DNA of 64,000 bases, from NCBI RefSeq assembly GCF_011734195.1, contig NZ_JAANTH010000001.1, positions 62,001-126,000 on the forward strand. The letters run 5' to 3'. The notes under the pieces were generated by a model. The model saw only the letters and a list, made by a program, of their open reading frames with translations. It did not search any database and was not told the origin of the DNA. The DNA comes from Halobacterium sp. R2-5. Its GTDB lineage: Archaea > Halobacteriota > Halobacteria > Halobacteriales > Halobacteriaceae. A program made the translations under genes and the position numbers. Shown here piece by piece: positions 33,661 through 43,225 of this stretch (its first letter is position 1; the number at the start of each line of letters is the position of its first letter).

Positions 33661-34745
33661 TGAGCGCCCCGCAGTACGCCGACGGCGACCGGACCGACCA
33701 GGAGCCGCTGCTGCAGGTCGAGAACCTGCAGACGGCGTTCTTCACGGACAAGGAGACGATCCGCGCCGTCGACGGCGTGAGTTTCGACATCAGCCGCGGC
33801 GAGTCCGTCGGCGTCGTCGGCGAGTCCGGCTCCGGGAAGTCCGTGACCGCCCGCTCCATCATGGGGCTGGTCGACAGCCCCGGCCGCATCGTCGGCGGCT
33901 CCATCGAGTACAAGGGCGAGGAGCTGACGGACAACACGGAAACGGAGTGGCAGAACATCCGCGGCGGCGAGATCGCGATGGTGTTCCAGGACCCGCTGAC
34001 GTCGCTGAACCCCGTCTACACCGTCGGCAACCAGATCAAGGAGTCGCTGCGCCTCCACCAGGGGCTGCGCGGCCGGGAGGCCACGGAGGAGGCGATCAAC
34101 CTCCTCGAAGACGTCGGCATCCCCGACGCGCCGCGCCGCGTGAACGAGTACCCCCACGAGTTCTCCGGGGGGATGCGCCAGCGCGCAGTCATCGCGGTGG
34201 CGCTGGCCTGCGACCCGGACCTGCTCATCTGCGACGAGCCGACGACCGCCCTGGACGTGACGATTCAGGCCCAGATTCTGGACCTGCTGGAGAACCTGAA
34301 AGTCGAGCACGACCTCGGCATCATGTTCATCACGCACGACCTCGGCGTCATCGCCGAGATCACCGACCGCGTGAACGTGATGTACGCGGGCGAGATGGTC
34401 GAGTCCGCGCCCGTCGACGAGCTGTTCGACAACCCCAAGCACCCGTACACGGAGGGGATGCTGGAGAGCATCCCGGGCCGCAACGAGCGCGGCGAGCCGC
34501 TGCGCACCATCGAGGGCGAGGTGCCGACGCCGAACGAGCCGGCGACGTACTGCCGGTTCGCGCCGCGGTGTCCGAAGGCGTTCGACGACTGCGAGCAGGT
34601 CCACCCCGTGCAGGTGGACGTCGCCGACGGCGACGAAGCGCACCGCGCGGCGTGCCTGCTCTACCCGGAGGACGTCTCGCAGAACGAGGCGGTCCAGATA
34701 CACGAGTCGCGCGACGACCGCACGGAGACGGAGGTGGACAGATGA
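33660..34745 (+). CDS. Peptide ABC transporter ATP-binding protein (DppD-like)
   Basis: A 361-residue ATPase: Walker A GESGSGKS, signature FSGGMRQR, Walker B LLICDEPTTALD, and the C-terminal oligopeptide/dipeptide domain with the cysteine motif CRFAPRCPKAFDDC (likely a [4Fe-4S] site as in DppD). ATG 33660 overlaps the previous stop (TGATG), and its own stop overlaps the next ATG. Confidence 0.94.
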   Translation: MSAPQYADGDRTDQEPLLQVENLQTAFFTDKETIRAVDGVSFDISRGESVGVVGESGSGKSVTARSIMGLVDSPGRIVGGSIEYKGEELTDNTETEWQNIRGGEIAMVFQDPLTSLNPVYTVGNQIKESLRLHQGLRGREATEEAINLLEDVGIPDAPRRVNEYPHEFSGGMRQRAVIAVALACDPDLLICDEPTTALDVTIQAQILDLLENLKVEHDLGIMFITHDLGVIAEITDRVNVMYAGEMVESAPVDELFDNPKHPYTEGMLESIPGRNERGEPLRTIEGEVPTPNEPATYCRFAPRCPKAFDDCEQVHPVQVDVADGDEAHRAACLLYPEDVSQNEAVQIHESRDDRTETEVDR

Positions 34746-36088
34746 CGTCACTCTACCAGCAGGAACGGGAGGCAGCGATGGGCGCGGAGACCGGCGAGAC
34801 GCTCGTCGAGGTCCGCGACCTGAAGACGTACTACGGCGGCCAGGGGCTGTTCGCCGGGAAGCCGGTGAAGGCCGTCGACGGCGTGAGCTTCGAGATCGAG
34901 CGCGGGGAGACCCTCGGGCTGGTCGGGGAGTCCGGCTGCGGGAAGTCGACGCTGGGTCGGACGCTGATGCAACTGGAGACCGCGACCAGCGGCGAGGTCC
35001 GCTACGACGGCACGGACGTCACGACGCTGTCCGGGTCGGACCTCAAGGAGTGGCGCCAGAACGTCCAGATGGTGTTCCAGGACCCCGACTCCAGCCTGAA
35101 CGACCGGATGACCGTCGGGGAGATCGTCATGGAGCCGCTGAACGTCCACAACTGGAAGACCCCGCAGGACCGGCGGCGCCGCGTCCGCGAGCTGCTGGAG
35201 ACCGTGGGGCTCAGCGAGGAGCACTACTTCCGGTACCCGTTCCAGTTCTCCGGCGGGCAGCGCCAGCGCATCGGCATCGCCCGCGCGCTCGCGCTCGAAC
35301 CGGACTTCCTCGTGCTCGACGAGCCGGTGAGCGCACTGGACGTCTCCGTGCAGGCGAAGATCCTGAACCTCCTGAACGACCTCCAGGAGGAGTTCGGGCT
35401 GACGTACCTCATCATCGCCCACGACCTCTCCGTCGTCGAGCACGTCTGCGACCGGGTGGCGGTGATGTACCTCGGGAACATCATGGAGCTCGGGCCGGCC
35501 GAGAACCTCTTCGAGGACCCCGCGAACCCGTACACGAACGCGCTGCTGTCCGCGATTCCGGAGGCCGACCCGTCCGTCGAGAAGGACCGCATGACGCTGC
35601 GCGGGACGCCACCGAGCCCGCGGGACCCGCCCACGGGCTGCGTGTTCAGCACGCGCTGCCCGACGAAGATCCGCCCCGAGGCCTACGAGGACCTCGACGA
35701 CGACGTCTGGGAGGCCGTGGAGGTGTTCCGGGAAGTCGTCCGCGAGCGCGCGGGCGTAACGAAGTCCACGACCGACCGCGTGAAGGAGCTCGTGGGCCTG
35801 GGCAGCGACGGCCCCGACATCGAGGAGGCAGCCGACGACGTGTTCGACGACCTCGACGTGCCCAGCGACGTGAGCCAGCACGTCGACACCGCCGTCGAGT
35901 ACGTGAACCACGACGACCCGCAGAGCGCCCGCGAGCACCTCCGCGAGGCGTTCGGGAGCGTCTGCGAGCGCGAGGTCCCGGAGAACCACGTGGTCGACGA
36001 CTCGGGGCGGTTCAGCCACTGCCACCGCCACCGCGAGGACTACGAGGACACCGGGGAGTTCCTCGAATCGCGCGGGTACAACCGGTAG
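34742..36088 (+). CDS. Peptide ABC transporter ATP-binding protein (DppF-like, long form)
   Basis: A 448-residue ATPase: Walker A GESGCGKS, signature [10 protein letters not shown], Walker [13 protein letters not shown], and cysteine motif [12 protein letters not shown]. About 100 extra acidic residues follow the usual end, including a late cysteine ([12 protein letters not shown]) and a His-rich stretch (HCHRHRED), so the usual C-terminal cysteine motif is split by an acidic insert. Overlaps the previous gene by ATGA; last of the operon. Confidence 0.93.
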   Translation: MTSLYQQEREAAMGAETGETLVEVRDLKTYYGGQGLFAGKPVKAVDGVSFEIERGETLGLVGESGCGKSTLGRTLMQLETATSGEVRYDGTDVTTLSGSDLKEWRQNVQMVFQDPDSSLNDRMTVGEIVMEPLNVHNWKTPQDRRRRVRELLETVGLSEEHYFRYPFQFSGGQRQRIGIARALALEPDFLVLDEPVSALDVSVQAKILNLLNDLQEEFGLTYLIIAHDLSVVEHVCDRVAVMYLGNIMELGPAENLFEDPANPYTNALLSAIPEADPSVEKDRMTLRGTPPSPRDPPTGCVFSTRCPTKIRPEAYEDLDDDVWEAVEVFREVVRERAGVTKSTTDRVKELVGLGSDGPDIEEAADDVFDDLDVPSDVSQHVDTAVEYVNHDDPQSAREHLREAFGSVCEREVPENHVVDDSGRFSHCHRHREDYEDTGEFLESRGYNR

Positions 36089-36094
36089 TCACCG

Positions 36095-36532
36095 ATGTCC
36101 GAGTCTCCGTCCGGCGTCACCGGCGGGCCGCCCGACCACGTCGGCCAGCTGCTGGACGCGGTGTCGTACGCGGTGTGGCTGACCGTGCTGTTCTCCGCGC
36201 TGTCGGCCGTGCTCGCTGTGCTGGCGGGCTGGCGGCCGGCACCGGGCGTGAAGTACGGGCTGTTCGTGTTCGGGTGGCTGGCGTTCGGCTTCGGGACGTT
36301 CAAGCTGCTGCCGTCGCGGCCGTGGAAGGACGACGAGGGGAGCGTCGACGCCCTCGGTGCGGACGCCGACCAGACGAAGTTCCAGGCGCTCGTCCAGCGG
36401 CTGCCGCCGGCGCGGTTCCGACCCGTCCCCGTCGCGGACCGCCTGCCGACCGGCGCCCGCGTGTTCGTCGGATCGCTGGCGATGCTCGGAACGTCTATCG
36501 TCCTCGAGCAAGTCTTCGGAATCGGGCCGTAG
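36095..36532 (+). CDS. Hypothetical membrane protein (145 aa)
   Basis: Three hydrophobic helices (around residues 22-45, 50-70 and 122-140) with a Pro/Arg-rich cytoplasmic loop (QRLPPARFRPVPVADRLPTG). It begins six bases after the transporter operon, so it may be co-transcribed. A haloarchaeal conserved family of unknown function; I do not assign it further. Confidence 0.7.
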   Translation: MSESPSGVTGGPPDHVGQLLDAVSYAVWLTVLFSALSAVLAVLAGWRPAPGVKYGLFVFGWLAFGFGTFKLLPSRPWKDDEGSVDALGADADQTKFQALVQRLPPARFRPVPVADRLPTGARVFVGSLAMLGTSIVLEQVFGIGP

Positions 36533-36593
36533 CGCGCCTGAAACGCCGCCTCTCCGCGGAACTTTCTTACGTGTGAGCGCACAACCCGCAGCC

Positions 36594-37193
36594 ATGCCCG
36601 AGAAGCCCCGCAACGACAGCGGCCTCCCCGACGAACAGGAACAACAGGAGGAGCGACAGCGGCGAGTGGAGCGCGTCTCGCAGAACGCCGACGAGTACAA
36701 GCAGTCCTGGAAGGCGACCATCGAGGACATGCACGCGCTCGCCGAGCAGCGCGAGGACGAGGGGTGGGACGTGCTCGAACTGATCGCCGGGGACACCGCG
36801 CCGATGGGACGGGGCACGGGCGAGGACGAGGGCGAGTTCGGCCTCTCGTACGTCGTCGGCGCCGACGACGCGGAGGCATTTCGGGAAGTGTTCGAGGCCG
36901 GGGAGTTCCCGGTCTACGACGTCTACCGGCAGACCCAGATGGGGCACGTGTTCGTCGTGACCGAGCTCCGGGACCCGGACATCGAGCAGGTCGTGTTCAT
37001 CGCCGGCGCGTACGTCCAGCGCGACGAGAAGATGTGCGCGTACACCGCCCGCGAGGAGGGCGAGATGTACACGCACGTCCGCAAGCTCGACGGGACGAAG
37101 CTGGGCGTGTTCCGCCACGAGGGCTACGAGAAGTTCTTCCCGCACGCCGACCGGATGCCCGACCTCGACGAGGGCTGGGTCAGCGACGCGTAG
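36594..37193 (+). CDS. Conserved haloarchaeal protein (DUF7529-like, 199 aa)
   Basis: A soluble acidic protein starting at the ATG at 36594 (MPEKPRNDSGLPDEQEQQEE). A helical, Glu/Gln/Arg-rich N-terminus is followed by a compact domain (WKATIEDMHALAEQREDEGW... FGLSYVV... QTQMGHVFVVTEL... MYTHVRKLDGTKLGVFRH). TATA-like ACTTTCTTA lies ~25-33 bases upstream. No catalytic motif recognised. Confidence 0.75.
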   Translation: MPEKPRNDSGLPDEQEQQEERQRRVERVSQNADEYKQSWKATIEDMHALAEQREDEGWDVLELIAGDTAPMGRGTGEDEGEFGLSYVVGADDAEAFREVFEAGEFPVYDVYRQTQMGHVFVVTELRDPDIEQVVFIAGAYVQRDEKMCAYTAREEGEMYTHVRKLDGTKLGVFRHEGYEKFFPHADRMPDLDEGWVSDA

Positions 37194-37278
37194 GACGCGA
37201 GGACGGCCGGAGTCGGCGGCGAGACGCGCTGAACGGGTGTCGTAGCCTACAAATGGGTGGGGACAGTACGACGGCTAC

Positions 37279-38136
37279 ATGAACGTCGCTGACGCGATGA
37301 CCCCCCGGGACGACGTGGTTACCGTCGAGCTTCCGGGGACGCGGGACGACATCCTCGAGTACATCCAGGAGCGGAAGTTCTCCTCCGTACCCGTAGTGAA
37401 GCCGAGCGAGGGCGGCGAGCAGTACCGGGGGCTGGTCTCCCGGGACGACCTCATCGAGCGCCCCGAGGAGGACCAGCTCGCGATGCTGATGCGGGACGTG
37501 CCGACGACGACAACCGACGCGACCATCAAGGAAGTCGCGGCGCTGATGCGGCGCGAGGGAGCGCGCCGCGTGCCGGTCGTCGAGGACGGCCGCCTCGAGG
37601 GCATCATCACCGTCACCGACGTGGTGCGGGCCATCGCGGACGGCGAGGAGGACGGCGACACGCCGGCCGGCGAGCTCGCGCGCGAGGACGTGAACACGAC
37701 GTACGTGGAGACGCCGCTGACGGTCGCGGAGCGCGAAATCTCGTACGCGAACGTGCCGTACACCATCGTCCTCGGCGACGAGGCGGAGATGGCGGGCGTG
37801 CTCACGGAGGTCGACATCATCGACGTCGCCCGCGTCGTGGAGGGCGAGGACGACACCGGCGACTCCATCGCGGACGACGACGACGACTGGAAGTGGGAGT
37901 CCATCAAGGCGGTCGGCGCGCGCTACCTGCCGACGCGGAACGTCGAGATTCCCGCGGCGCCGACCCGCGAGTTCATGACCGGGGACGTGGTGACGGTGAC
38001 GAAGCGCCGGACCGCCCGCGAGGTCGCCCAGACGATGCTGACGAACGACATCGAACAGGTGCCGCTGGTCTCGGGAGACAGCCTCGCCGGCGTCGTGCGG
38101 GACGTCGACCTGCTGCGAGGGTTGGCCGATGAGTGA
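37279..38136 (+). CDS. Four-CBS-domain protein
   Basis: A 285-residue protein built of four CBS motifs (e.g. VADAMTPRDDVVTVELPG, EGARRVPVVEDGRLEGIITV, TREFMTGDVVTVTKRRTARE and IEQVPLVSGDSLAGVVRDVD). CBS pairs bind adenine nucleotides or SAM and sense energy state. Its last eight bases overlap the glycyl-tRNA synthetase gene, implying co-expression and perhaps a regulatory tie. Confidence 0.9.
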   Translation: MNVADAMTPRDDVVTVELPGTRDDILEYIQERKFSSVPVVKPSEGGEQYRGLVSRDDLIERPEEDQLAMLMRDVPTTTTDATIKEVAALMRREGARRVPVVEDGRLEGIITVTDVVRAIADGEEDGDTPAGELAREDVNTTYVETPLTVAEREISYANVPYTIVLGDEAEMAGVLTEVDIIDVARVVEGEDDTGDSIADDDDDWKWESIKAVGARYLPTRNVEIPAAPTREFMTGDVVTVTKRRTAREVAQTMLTNDIEQVPLVSGDSLAGVVRDVDLLRGLADE

Positions 38137-39856
38137 CCTCGACGAGCTCGCGCGCCGCCGCGGGTTCTTCTTCCAGGCGAACGAAGCCTACGGCGGTGTC
38201 TCCGGGTTCTACACGTACGGTCCGGAGGGCGCGGCGCTCAAGCGCAACGTCGAGGAGACGTGGCGGGACCGCTTCGTGACCCGCGAGGGGAACATGGAGA
38301 TCGACGCGCCGACCGTCACTCCGGAGCCGGTGTTCGTGGCGTCGGGCCACCTCGACGGCTTCGACGACATGCTCGTGGAGTGCGCGGAGTGCGGGGAGAG
38401 CCACCGCGCGGACCACGTCGTCGAGGACAACACGGACATCGAGGACGCCGAGACGTACCCGACCGAGAAGGTCGAGGACATCATCGCCGAGCACGACCTC
38501 GTGTGCCCGACCTGTGGCGCGCCGCTGGCCGGCCAGTCGGTCGTGGAGTTCAACCTGATGTTCGACACGACCATCGGCCCGGGCGAGGGCCAGCCGGGCT
38601 ACCTGCGCCCGGAGACCGCCCAGGGGATGTTCACGGAGTTCCCGCGGCTGAAGGAGTACGCGCGCAACCAGCTGCCGTTCGGCGCGGCCCAGATCGGCGC
38701 GGGCTACCGGAACGAGATCAGCCCGCGGAACGCGCTCGTGCGCGCCCGGGAGTTCACGATGGCGGAACTGGAGTTCTTCGTCGACCCCGAGGGCGAGGGG
38801 CCGGACCTCGACCGCGTGGCGGACGTCGAACTGCCGCTGTACCCGGCCAACGCCCAGCAGGCCGACGGCGAGGAGTACCTCCACCTGACGCCCCAGGAAG
38901 CCTTAGAGGAGGGCGTCGTGGGCGGCGAGTGGGTGGCGTACTTCCTCGCGCGCTCGAAGCAGTGGTTCGAGCGCGTCGGCGTGGACATGGAGCGCTTCCG
39001 GTTCCGCCAGCACCTCCCCGGCGAGCTCGCTCACTACGCCGCCGACTGCTGGGACGCGGAGGGTGAGGTCGACGGCGACTGGATCGAACTGGAGGGCGTC
39101 GCCTCTCGTACCGACTACGACCTCTCGAAGCACAGCGAGCACGCCGACGACTCCTTCACCGTCTTCCAGCAGTTCGACGAGCCGAAGACGGTCGAGCGCG
39201 CGACCGTCGACCCCGACATGTCCTACCTCGGGCCGGAGTTCGGCGGCGACGCCGCGGCCGTCGCGGACGCCCTCGAAGCGCTCGCGGAGCGCGACCGGTC
39301 GGCGTTCGACGGCGAGGAAGTGACCGTCGAGGTGGACGGCGAGGAGCACACGGTTCCCACCGAGAAGACCGGGTTCAGCGTCGAGGAAGTCACCGAGTCC
39401 GGCCGACACATCGTCCCGCACGTCGTCGAACCGGCGTTCGGCGTCGGGCGCGCCGTCTACACGGTGCTCGCGCACAACTACGACGAGGACGAGGTCGAGG
39501 GCGAGACCCGGGACGTGCTCCGCCTGCCGGCGGAAGTGGCGCCGACGACGGTCGGCGTGTTCCCGCTGATGGACAAGGACGGCCTCGGCGAGACCGCTCG
39601 CGACCTCGCGGCGGACCTCCGCGAGGCCGGTCTCTCGGTGACGTACGACGACTCCGGGAACATCGGCCGCCGGTACCGCCGGCAGGACGAGGTCGGGACG
39701 CCGTACTGCGTGACCGTCGACTACGACACCTTCGAGGACGACACGGTGACGCTGCGGGACCGCGACACGACCGACCAGGTGCGCGTCGCCGTCGACGACC
39801 TCGTGGACGTGCTGCCCGCGCTCCGGGACGGCGACATCGCGTTCGAGGAGCTGTAA
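38129..39856 (+). CDS. glyS: Glycyl-tRNA synthetase
   Basis: A 575-residue class II synthetase of the archaeal/eukaryotic type, charging tRNA-Gly. It starts LDELARRRGFFFQANEAYGG; motif 2 and the Gly-specific PETAQGMFTEFPRLKEYARN are clear. A zinc-ribbon-like insert (VECAECGE ... VCPTCGAP) lies near residues 85-130, and the C-terminal anticodon-binding domain begins around RLPAEVAPTTVGVFPL. Confidence 0.96.
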   Translation: MSDLDELARRRGFFFQANEAYGGVSGFYTYGPEGAALKRNVEETWRDRFVTREGNMEIDAPTVTPEPVFVASGHLDGFDDMLVECAECGESHRADHVVEDNTDIEDAETYPTEKVEDIIAEHDLVCPTCGAPLAGQSVVEFNLMFDTTIGPGEGQPGYLRPETAQGMFTEFPRLKEYARNQLPFGAAQIGAGYRNEISPRNALVRAREFTMAELEFFVDPEGEGPDLDRVADVELPLYPANAQQADGEEYLHLTPQEALEEGVVGGEWVAYFLARSKQWFERVGVDMERFRFRQHLPGELAHYAADCWDAEGEVDGDWIELEGVASRTDYDLSKHSEHADDSFTVFQQFDEPKTVERATVDPDMSYLGPEFGGDAAAVADALEALAERDRSAFDGEEVTVEVDGEEHTVPTEKTGFSVEEVTESGRHIVPHVVEPAFGVGRAVYTVLAHNYDEDEVEGETRDVLRLPAEVAPTTVGVFPLMDKDGLGETARDLAADLREAGLSVTYDDSGNIGRRYRRQDEVGTPYCVTVDYDTFEDDTVTLRDRDTTDQVRVAVDDLVDVLPALRDGDIAFEEL

Positions 39857-39858
39857 CG

Positions 39859-40422
39859 GTGAGCGAGCTCGGCCGCCGGCTGGTGCACGCGAGCGGCACG
39901 CTCCTCCCGGGAGCGTTCCTCGCGGGCGTACTGAGTTGGCCGGCGGTCCAGTGGCTACTGGTCGTCGGGTCAGCAGGCGCCGCGGTCCTCGAAGTGCTGC
40001 GCCTGTCGGGGTACGTCTCGTGGCGCATCTTCGACCGCCTCACCCGCGAGTACGAGCAGGACAACGTCGCGGGGTACGCGCTGTACATGTTCTCGTGGAC
40101 GGCGACCGCGTGGCTGTTCGACCCGCCGATCGCGGTGCCCGCCATGCTGATGCTCGCGCTCGCGGATCCCGCCAGCGGCCTGCTCTCGCGGGACGCCGGC
40201 CTCGAGATGAAAGAGGGGTGGGTGCTGCTCGCGACGTTCGGCATCTGCATGGCCATCGCCACGCTGCTCGACGTGCCGGTCGTCCCCGCGATCGCCGGCG
40301 CGCTCGTCGCGACGCTCGCTGACGGCACGACGCCCGTGATTCGCGGCTACGTCATCGACGATAACGCCACGATTCCCCTCGGTGCTGCCGTGGCGATGTG
40401 GGCCGTCTGGCTCGTCGTTTGA
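39859..40422 (+). CDS. Dolichol kinase-like / CTP-dependent polyprenol kinase family membrane protein
   Basis: A 187-residue protein with a GTG start two bases after glyS. It has about six hydrophobic helices and the family pattern ELGRRLVHASGTLLPG, EVLRLSG, ALADPASGLLSR and ATLADGTTPVIRG (the Asp-x-x-(T/S) and AD motifs of dolichol kinase/CDP-diglyceride synthetase relatives). It probably phosphorylates a polyprenol or lipid; the precise substrate is uncertain. Confidence 0.75.
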   Translation: MSELGRRLVHASGTLLPGAFLAGVLSWPAVQWLLVVGSAGAAVLEVLRLSGYVSWRIFDRLTREYEQDNVAGYALYMFSWTATAWLFDPPIAVPAMLMLALADPASGLLSRDAGLEMKEGWVLLATFGICMAIATLLDVPVVPAIAGALVATLADGTTPVIRGYVIDDNATIPLGAAVAMWAVWLVV

Positions 40423-40466
40423 GTCCGGGTCCGTTTCCACTGCACACTTCGTCGTTCACGAATCCA

Positions 40467-40709
40467 GAAAGCCCCGAGGCTGTAGACTCGGGGGCTCGTT
40501 GCGCTCCTCGGTCGCTTCGCTCCCTACGGTGCTTACGTCGCCTGCCTTCGTCTACAGCCTCGCCCCTTTCAGTCCGCCCACGGCGGCTAACCAACCGGTA
40601 GCGGGAGGGATTGAAAGGGGCGGCGGGCTCGCTAGCCGAGGCGACGCAAGCACGCGACCGCAGGGAGCGCGCGCACCGAGCCGCAGGCAGCGAGCCCGCC
40701 GGGGCTTTC
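40467..40709. mobile_element. 243-bp MITE-like element with nested inverted repeats
   Basis: This fills the gap before hef and contains no gene. Exact 10-bp terminal inverted repeats GAAAGCCCCG (40467-40476) and CGGGGCTTTC (40700-40709) enclose further pairs: CGGCGGGCTCGCT (40621-40633)/AGCGAGCCCGCCG (40689-40701, exact) and GCCCCTTTCAGTCC (40562-40575)/GGATTGAAAGGGGC (40608-40621, one mismatch). The left end also folds on itself (GCCCCGAGGC.. CTCGGGGGC). A non-autonomous insertion element is likely; the parent transposon is not in the window. Confidence 0.55.
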
Positions 40710-40795
40710 GAGGTGTCGAAAACCACCACGTCTCTGTCCCAGTACGACTACTTTCACCGCGGTACGCGAACCCTTAACCACGTGAGCGACGTACG

Positions 40796-43222
40796 ATGGC
40801 GCGAATGCCGGAGTCCGCGCACGTGGAGCACCCGATGCTGGCCGAGGGCGCCATCGAGGCGCGCCAGTACCAGCTGAAACTCGCTGCGGCCGCCCGCGAG
40901 GACCACACGCTCGTCTGCCTCCCCACCGGCCTGGGGAAGACGGCGGTAAGCCTGCTGGTGACCGCGTACCGCCTGGCCGACGACGCGGGCGGGAAGTCCC
41001 TCCTGCTGGCGCCGACGAAGCCGCTTGTCGAACAGCACGCCGCGTTCTACCGGGAGGCGCTCACCGTCCCGGACGACGAGGTGGTCGTGTTCACGGGGGA
41101 GACGCGGCCCGACGACCGCGCCGAGATGTGGACGGACGCCCGGGTCGTGGTGGCGACGCCGCAGGTCGTGGAGAACGACCTCGTGGGCGGCCGCGTGTCG
41201 CTGCGGGACGTCGTGCACTGCACGTTCGACGAGTGCCACCGCGCGACGGGAGACTACGCGTACACGTACATCGCGGAGCGCTACCACAGCGACGCCGCGG
41301 ACCCGCTGGTGACCGCGATGTCCGCCTCGCCCGGCGGCAACGAGGAGGACATCCGCACGGTCTGCGAGAACCTCGGCGTGTCGAACGTCGAGGTGATGAC
41401 CGAGGACGACGCGGACGTCGACGACCACACGTACGAGACTGACGTGCAGTGGGAGCGCATCGAACTCCCGGACGAAGTGCTGGCGGTCCGGGACGCGCTC
41501 AACGACGTCATTAAAGACCGGCTGGAGAAGCTCCGCGAGCTCGGCGTGACGCGGGCGTCGAGCCCGGACGTTTCCCAGAAGGACCTGAACAAGATTCGCG
41601 CGAAGCTCCAGGAGCTCATCGACAACGACCAGAGCGAGGGCTACCAGGGGATGAGCGTCCACGCGGAGGTGATGAAGCTCCGGCGCGCTGTCGAACTCGT
41701 GGAGACCCAGAGCGTGGAGTCGGTCCGGCGGTACTTCGAGCGGCAGCGAAACGCCGCGAACTCCTCGGGGGCGTCGAAGGCCAGCCAGCGGCTCGTCTCC
41801 GAACCCAAGGTGAAAGAGGCGATGCGGCGGGCCGACGACTTCGACGGCCTCCACCCGAAGTTCCGGCGCGCCAGAATGCTGCTCGCCGAAACCCTCGGCA
41901 TCGAAGAAGGCGAGCGCGTCATCGTGTTCACCGAGTCCAGAGACACCGCCGAGGCGCTCACGGAGTTCCTCGGCCAGCACTTCGACACGCGGCGGTTCGT
42001 CGGGCAGGGCGACGCGGACGGCAGCGACGGGATGACCCAGACGGAGCAACGGGAGACCTTAGACGAGTTCCGGGCGGGGGAGTTCGACGTGCTCGTCTCC
42101 ACGAGCGTCGCCGAAGAGGGACTGGACGTCCCCGAGGTCGACCTCGTGCTGTTCTTCGAGCCGGTGCCGACGGCGATTCGCTCCGTCCAGCGGAAGGGCC
42201 GGACGGGCCGCCAGACGGAGGGGAAGGTCGTCGTGCTGATGGCCGAGGACACCCGCGACGAGGCGTACTTCTGGATCTCGCGGCGCCGCGAACAGGAGAT
42301 GGAAGACGAGCTCCGCGAGCTGAAGGACCTCGCGGACGACATCGAGGGCGACCTGAGCGAGGACCAGCGCGCGCTCGACGAGTACGGCGGCGCCGACGCC
42401 GCGAGCGAAACCCGCGACTCCCAGCCCGCCGAGGCGGACGGGGGCGGCGGCGAGACGCAAGCCGGGCTCACCGACTTCGACGCGCCGGACCCCGAGGACG
42501 TCGAGGGTAGCAGCGACGACGAGGACGCGGTGGCGGCGCGCGCGGACAGCGGCGACGGCGAAACCATCGAGGTCGTCGTCGACCAGCGCGAACTCGACTC
42601 GAACATCGCGCGCGAGCTCTCGAAGCGCGACGAGGTCGAGACGCGCCTGGAGACGCTCTCCGTGGGCGACTACGTGCTCTCGGACCGCGTCGCCATCGAG
42701 CGGAAGACCCACGGCGACTTCCTGGACACGCTGCTGGGCGGCGACCGCTCCATCTTCGAGCAGGCCAAAGACCTCACGCGGCACTACACGCGGCCCGTGC
42801 TCGTCCTGGAGGGCGACGGCGACCTCTACGCGGAGCGCAACGTCCACCCGAACGCGATTCGCGCGGCGCTGGCGTCGCTGGCCGTCGACTGGGGCATCAG
42901 CGTGGTGCACACGCGCGGCGAGGACGACACCGCGGAGATGGTCGAGACCATCGCCGAACGCGAGCAGACGGACAACGACCGCGAGGTGAGCGCGCACGGC
43001 GAGAAGGCCGCGAAGACCCTCGGCGAGCAACAGGAGTACGTCGTCTCCTCGATCGCGGACGTCGGCCCGGTGACCGCGCGGTCGCTGCTCGAGGAGTTCG
43101 GCACCGTCGAGGCCGTGATGACCGCCCGCGAGGACGACCTCACGGAGGCGGACGGCGTCGGCCAGGTGACGGCCGAGCGCATCCGCGAGGTCGTCGGCAG
43201 CGACTACCGGCCGGACGCGTAG
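40796..43222 (+). CDS. hef: Hef helicase/nuclease (fork and junction repair)
   Basis: An 808-residue archaeal XPF/FANCM-type protein. The N-terminal SF2 helicase has Walker A LPTGLGKTA (K48), the DECH box near residue 145 and motif VI SVQRKGRTGRQ. A long acidic, low-complexity linker (about residues 520-590) leads to an ERCC4-type nuclease with ERKTHGDF near residue 635, followed by two helix-hairpin-helix motifs. It unwinds and cuts stalled forks and flap structures. An in-frame ATG three codons later is an alternative start. Confidence 0.96.
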   Translation: MARMPESAHVEHPMLAEGAIEARQYQLKLAAAAREDHTLVCLPTGLGKTAVSLLVTAYRLADDAGGKSLLLAPTKPLVEQHAAFYREALTVPDDEVVVFTGETRPDDRAEMWTDARVVVATPQVVENDLVGGRVSLRDVVHCTFDECHRATGDYAYTYIAERYHSDAADPLVTAMSASPGGNEEDIRTVCENLGVSNVEVMTEDDADVDDHTYETDVQWERIELPDEVLAVRDALNDVIKDRLEKLRELGVTRASSPDVSQKDLNKIRAKLQELIDNDQSEGYQGMSVHAEVMKLRRAVELVETQSVESVRRYFERQRNAANSSGASKASQRLVSEPKVKEAMRRADDFDGLHPKFRRARMLLAETLGIEEGERVIVFTESRDTAEALTEFLGQHFDTRRFVGQGDADGSDGMTQTEQRETLDEFRAGEFDVLVSTSVAEEGLDVPEVDLVLFFEPVPTAIRSVQRKGRTGRQTEGKVVVLMAEDTRDEAYFWISRRREQEMEDELRELKDLADDIEGDLSEDQRALDEYGGADAASETRDSQPAEADGGGGETQAGLTDFDAPDPEDVEGSSDDEDAVAARADSGDGETIEVVVDQRELDSNIARELSKRDEVETRLETLSVGDYVLSDRVAIERKTHGDFLDTLLGGDRSIFEQAKDLTRHYTRPVLVLEGDGDLYAERNVHPNAIRAALASLAVDWGISVVHTRGEDDTAEMVETIAEREQTDNDREVSAHGEKAAKTLGEQQEYVVSSIADVGPVTARSLLEEFGTVEAVMTAREDDLTEADGVGQVTAERIREVVGSDYRPDA

Positions 43223-43225
43223 CCG

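Noticed and set aside
40398-40777. Short plus-strand frames within the MITE-like element
   Set aside because: Low-complexity translations of repeat DNA; no similarity to a transposase or other gene recognised.
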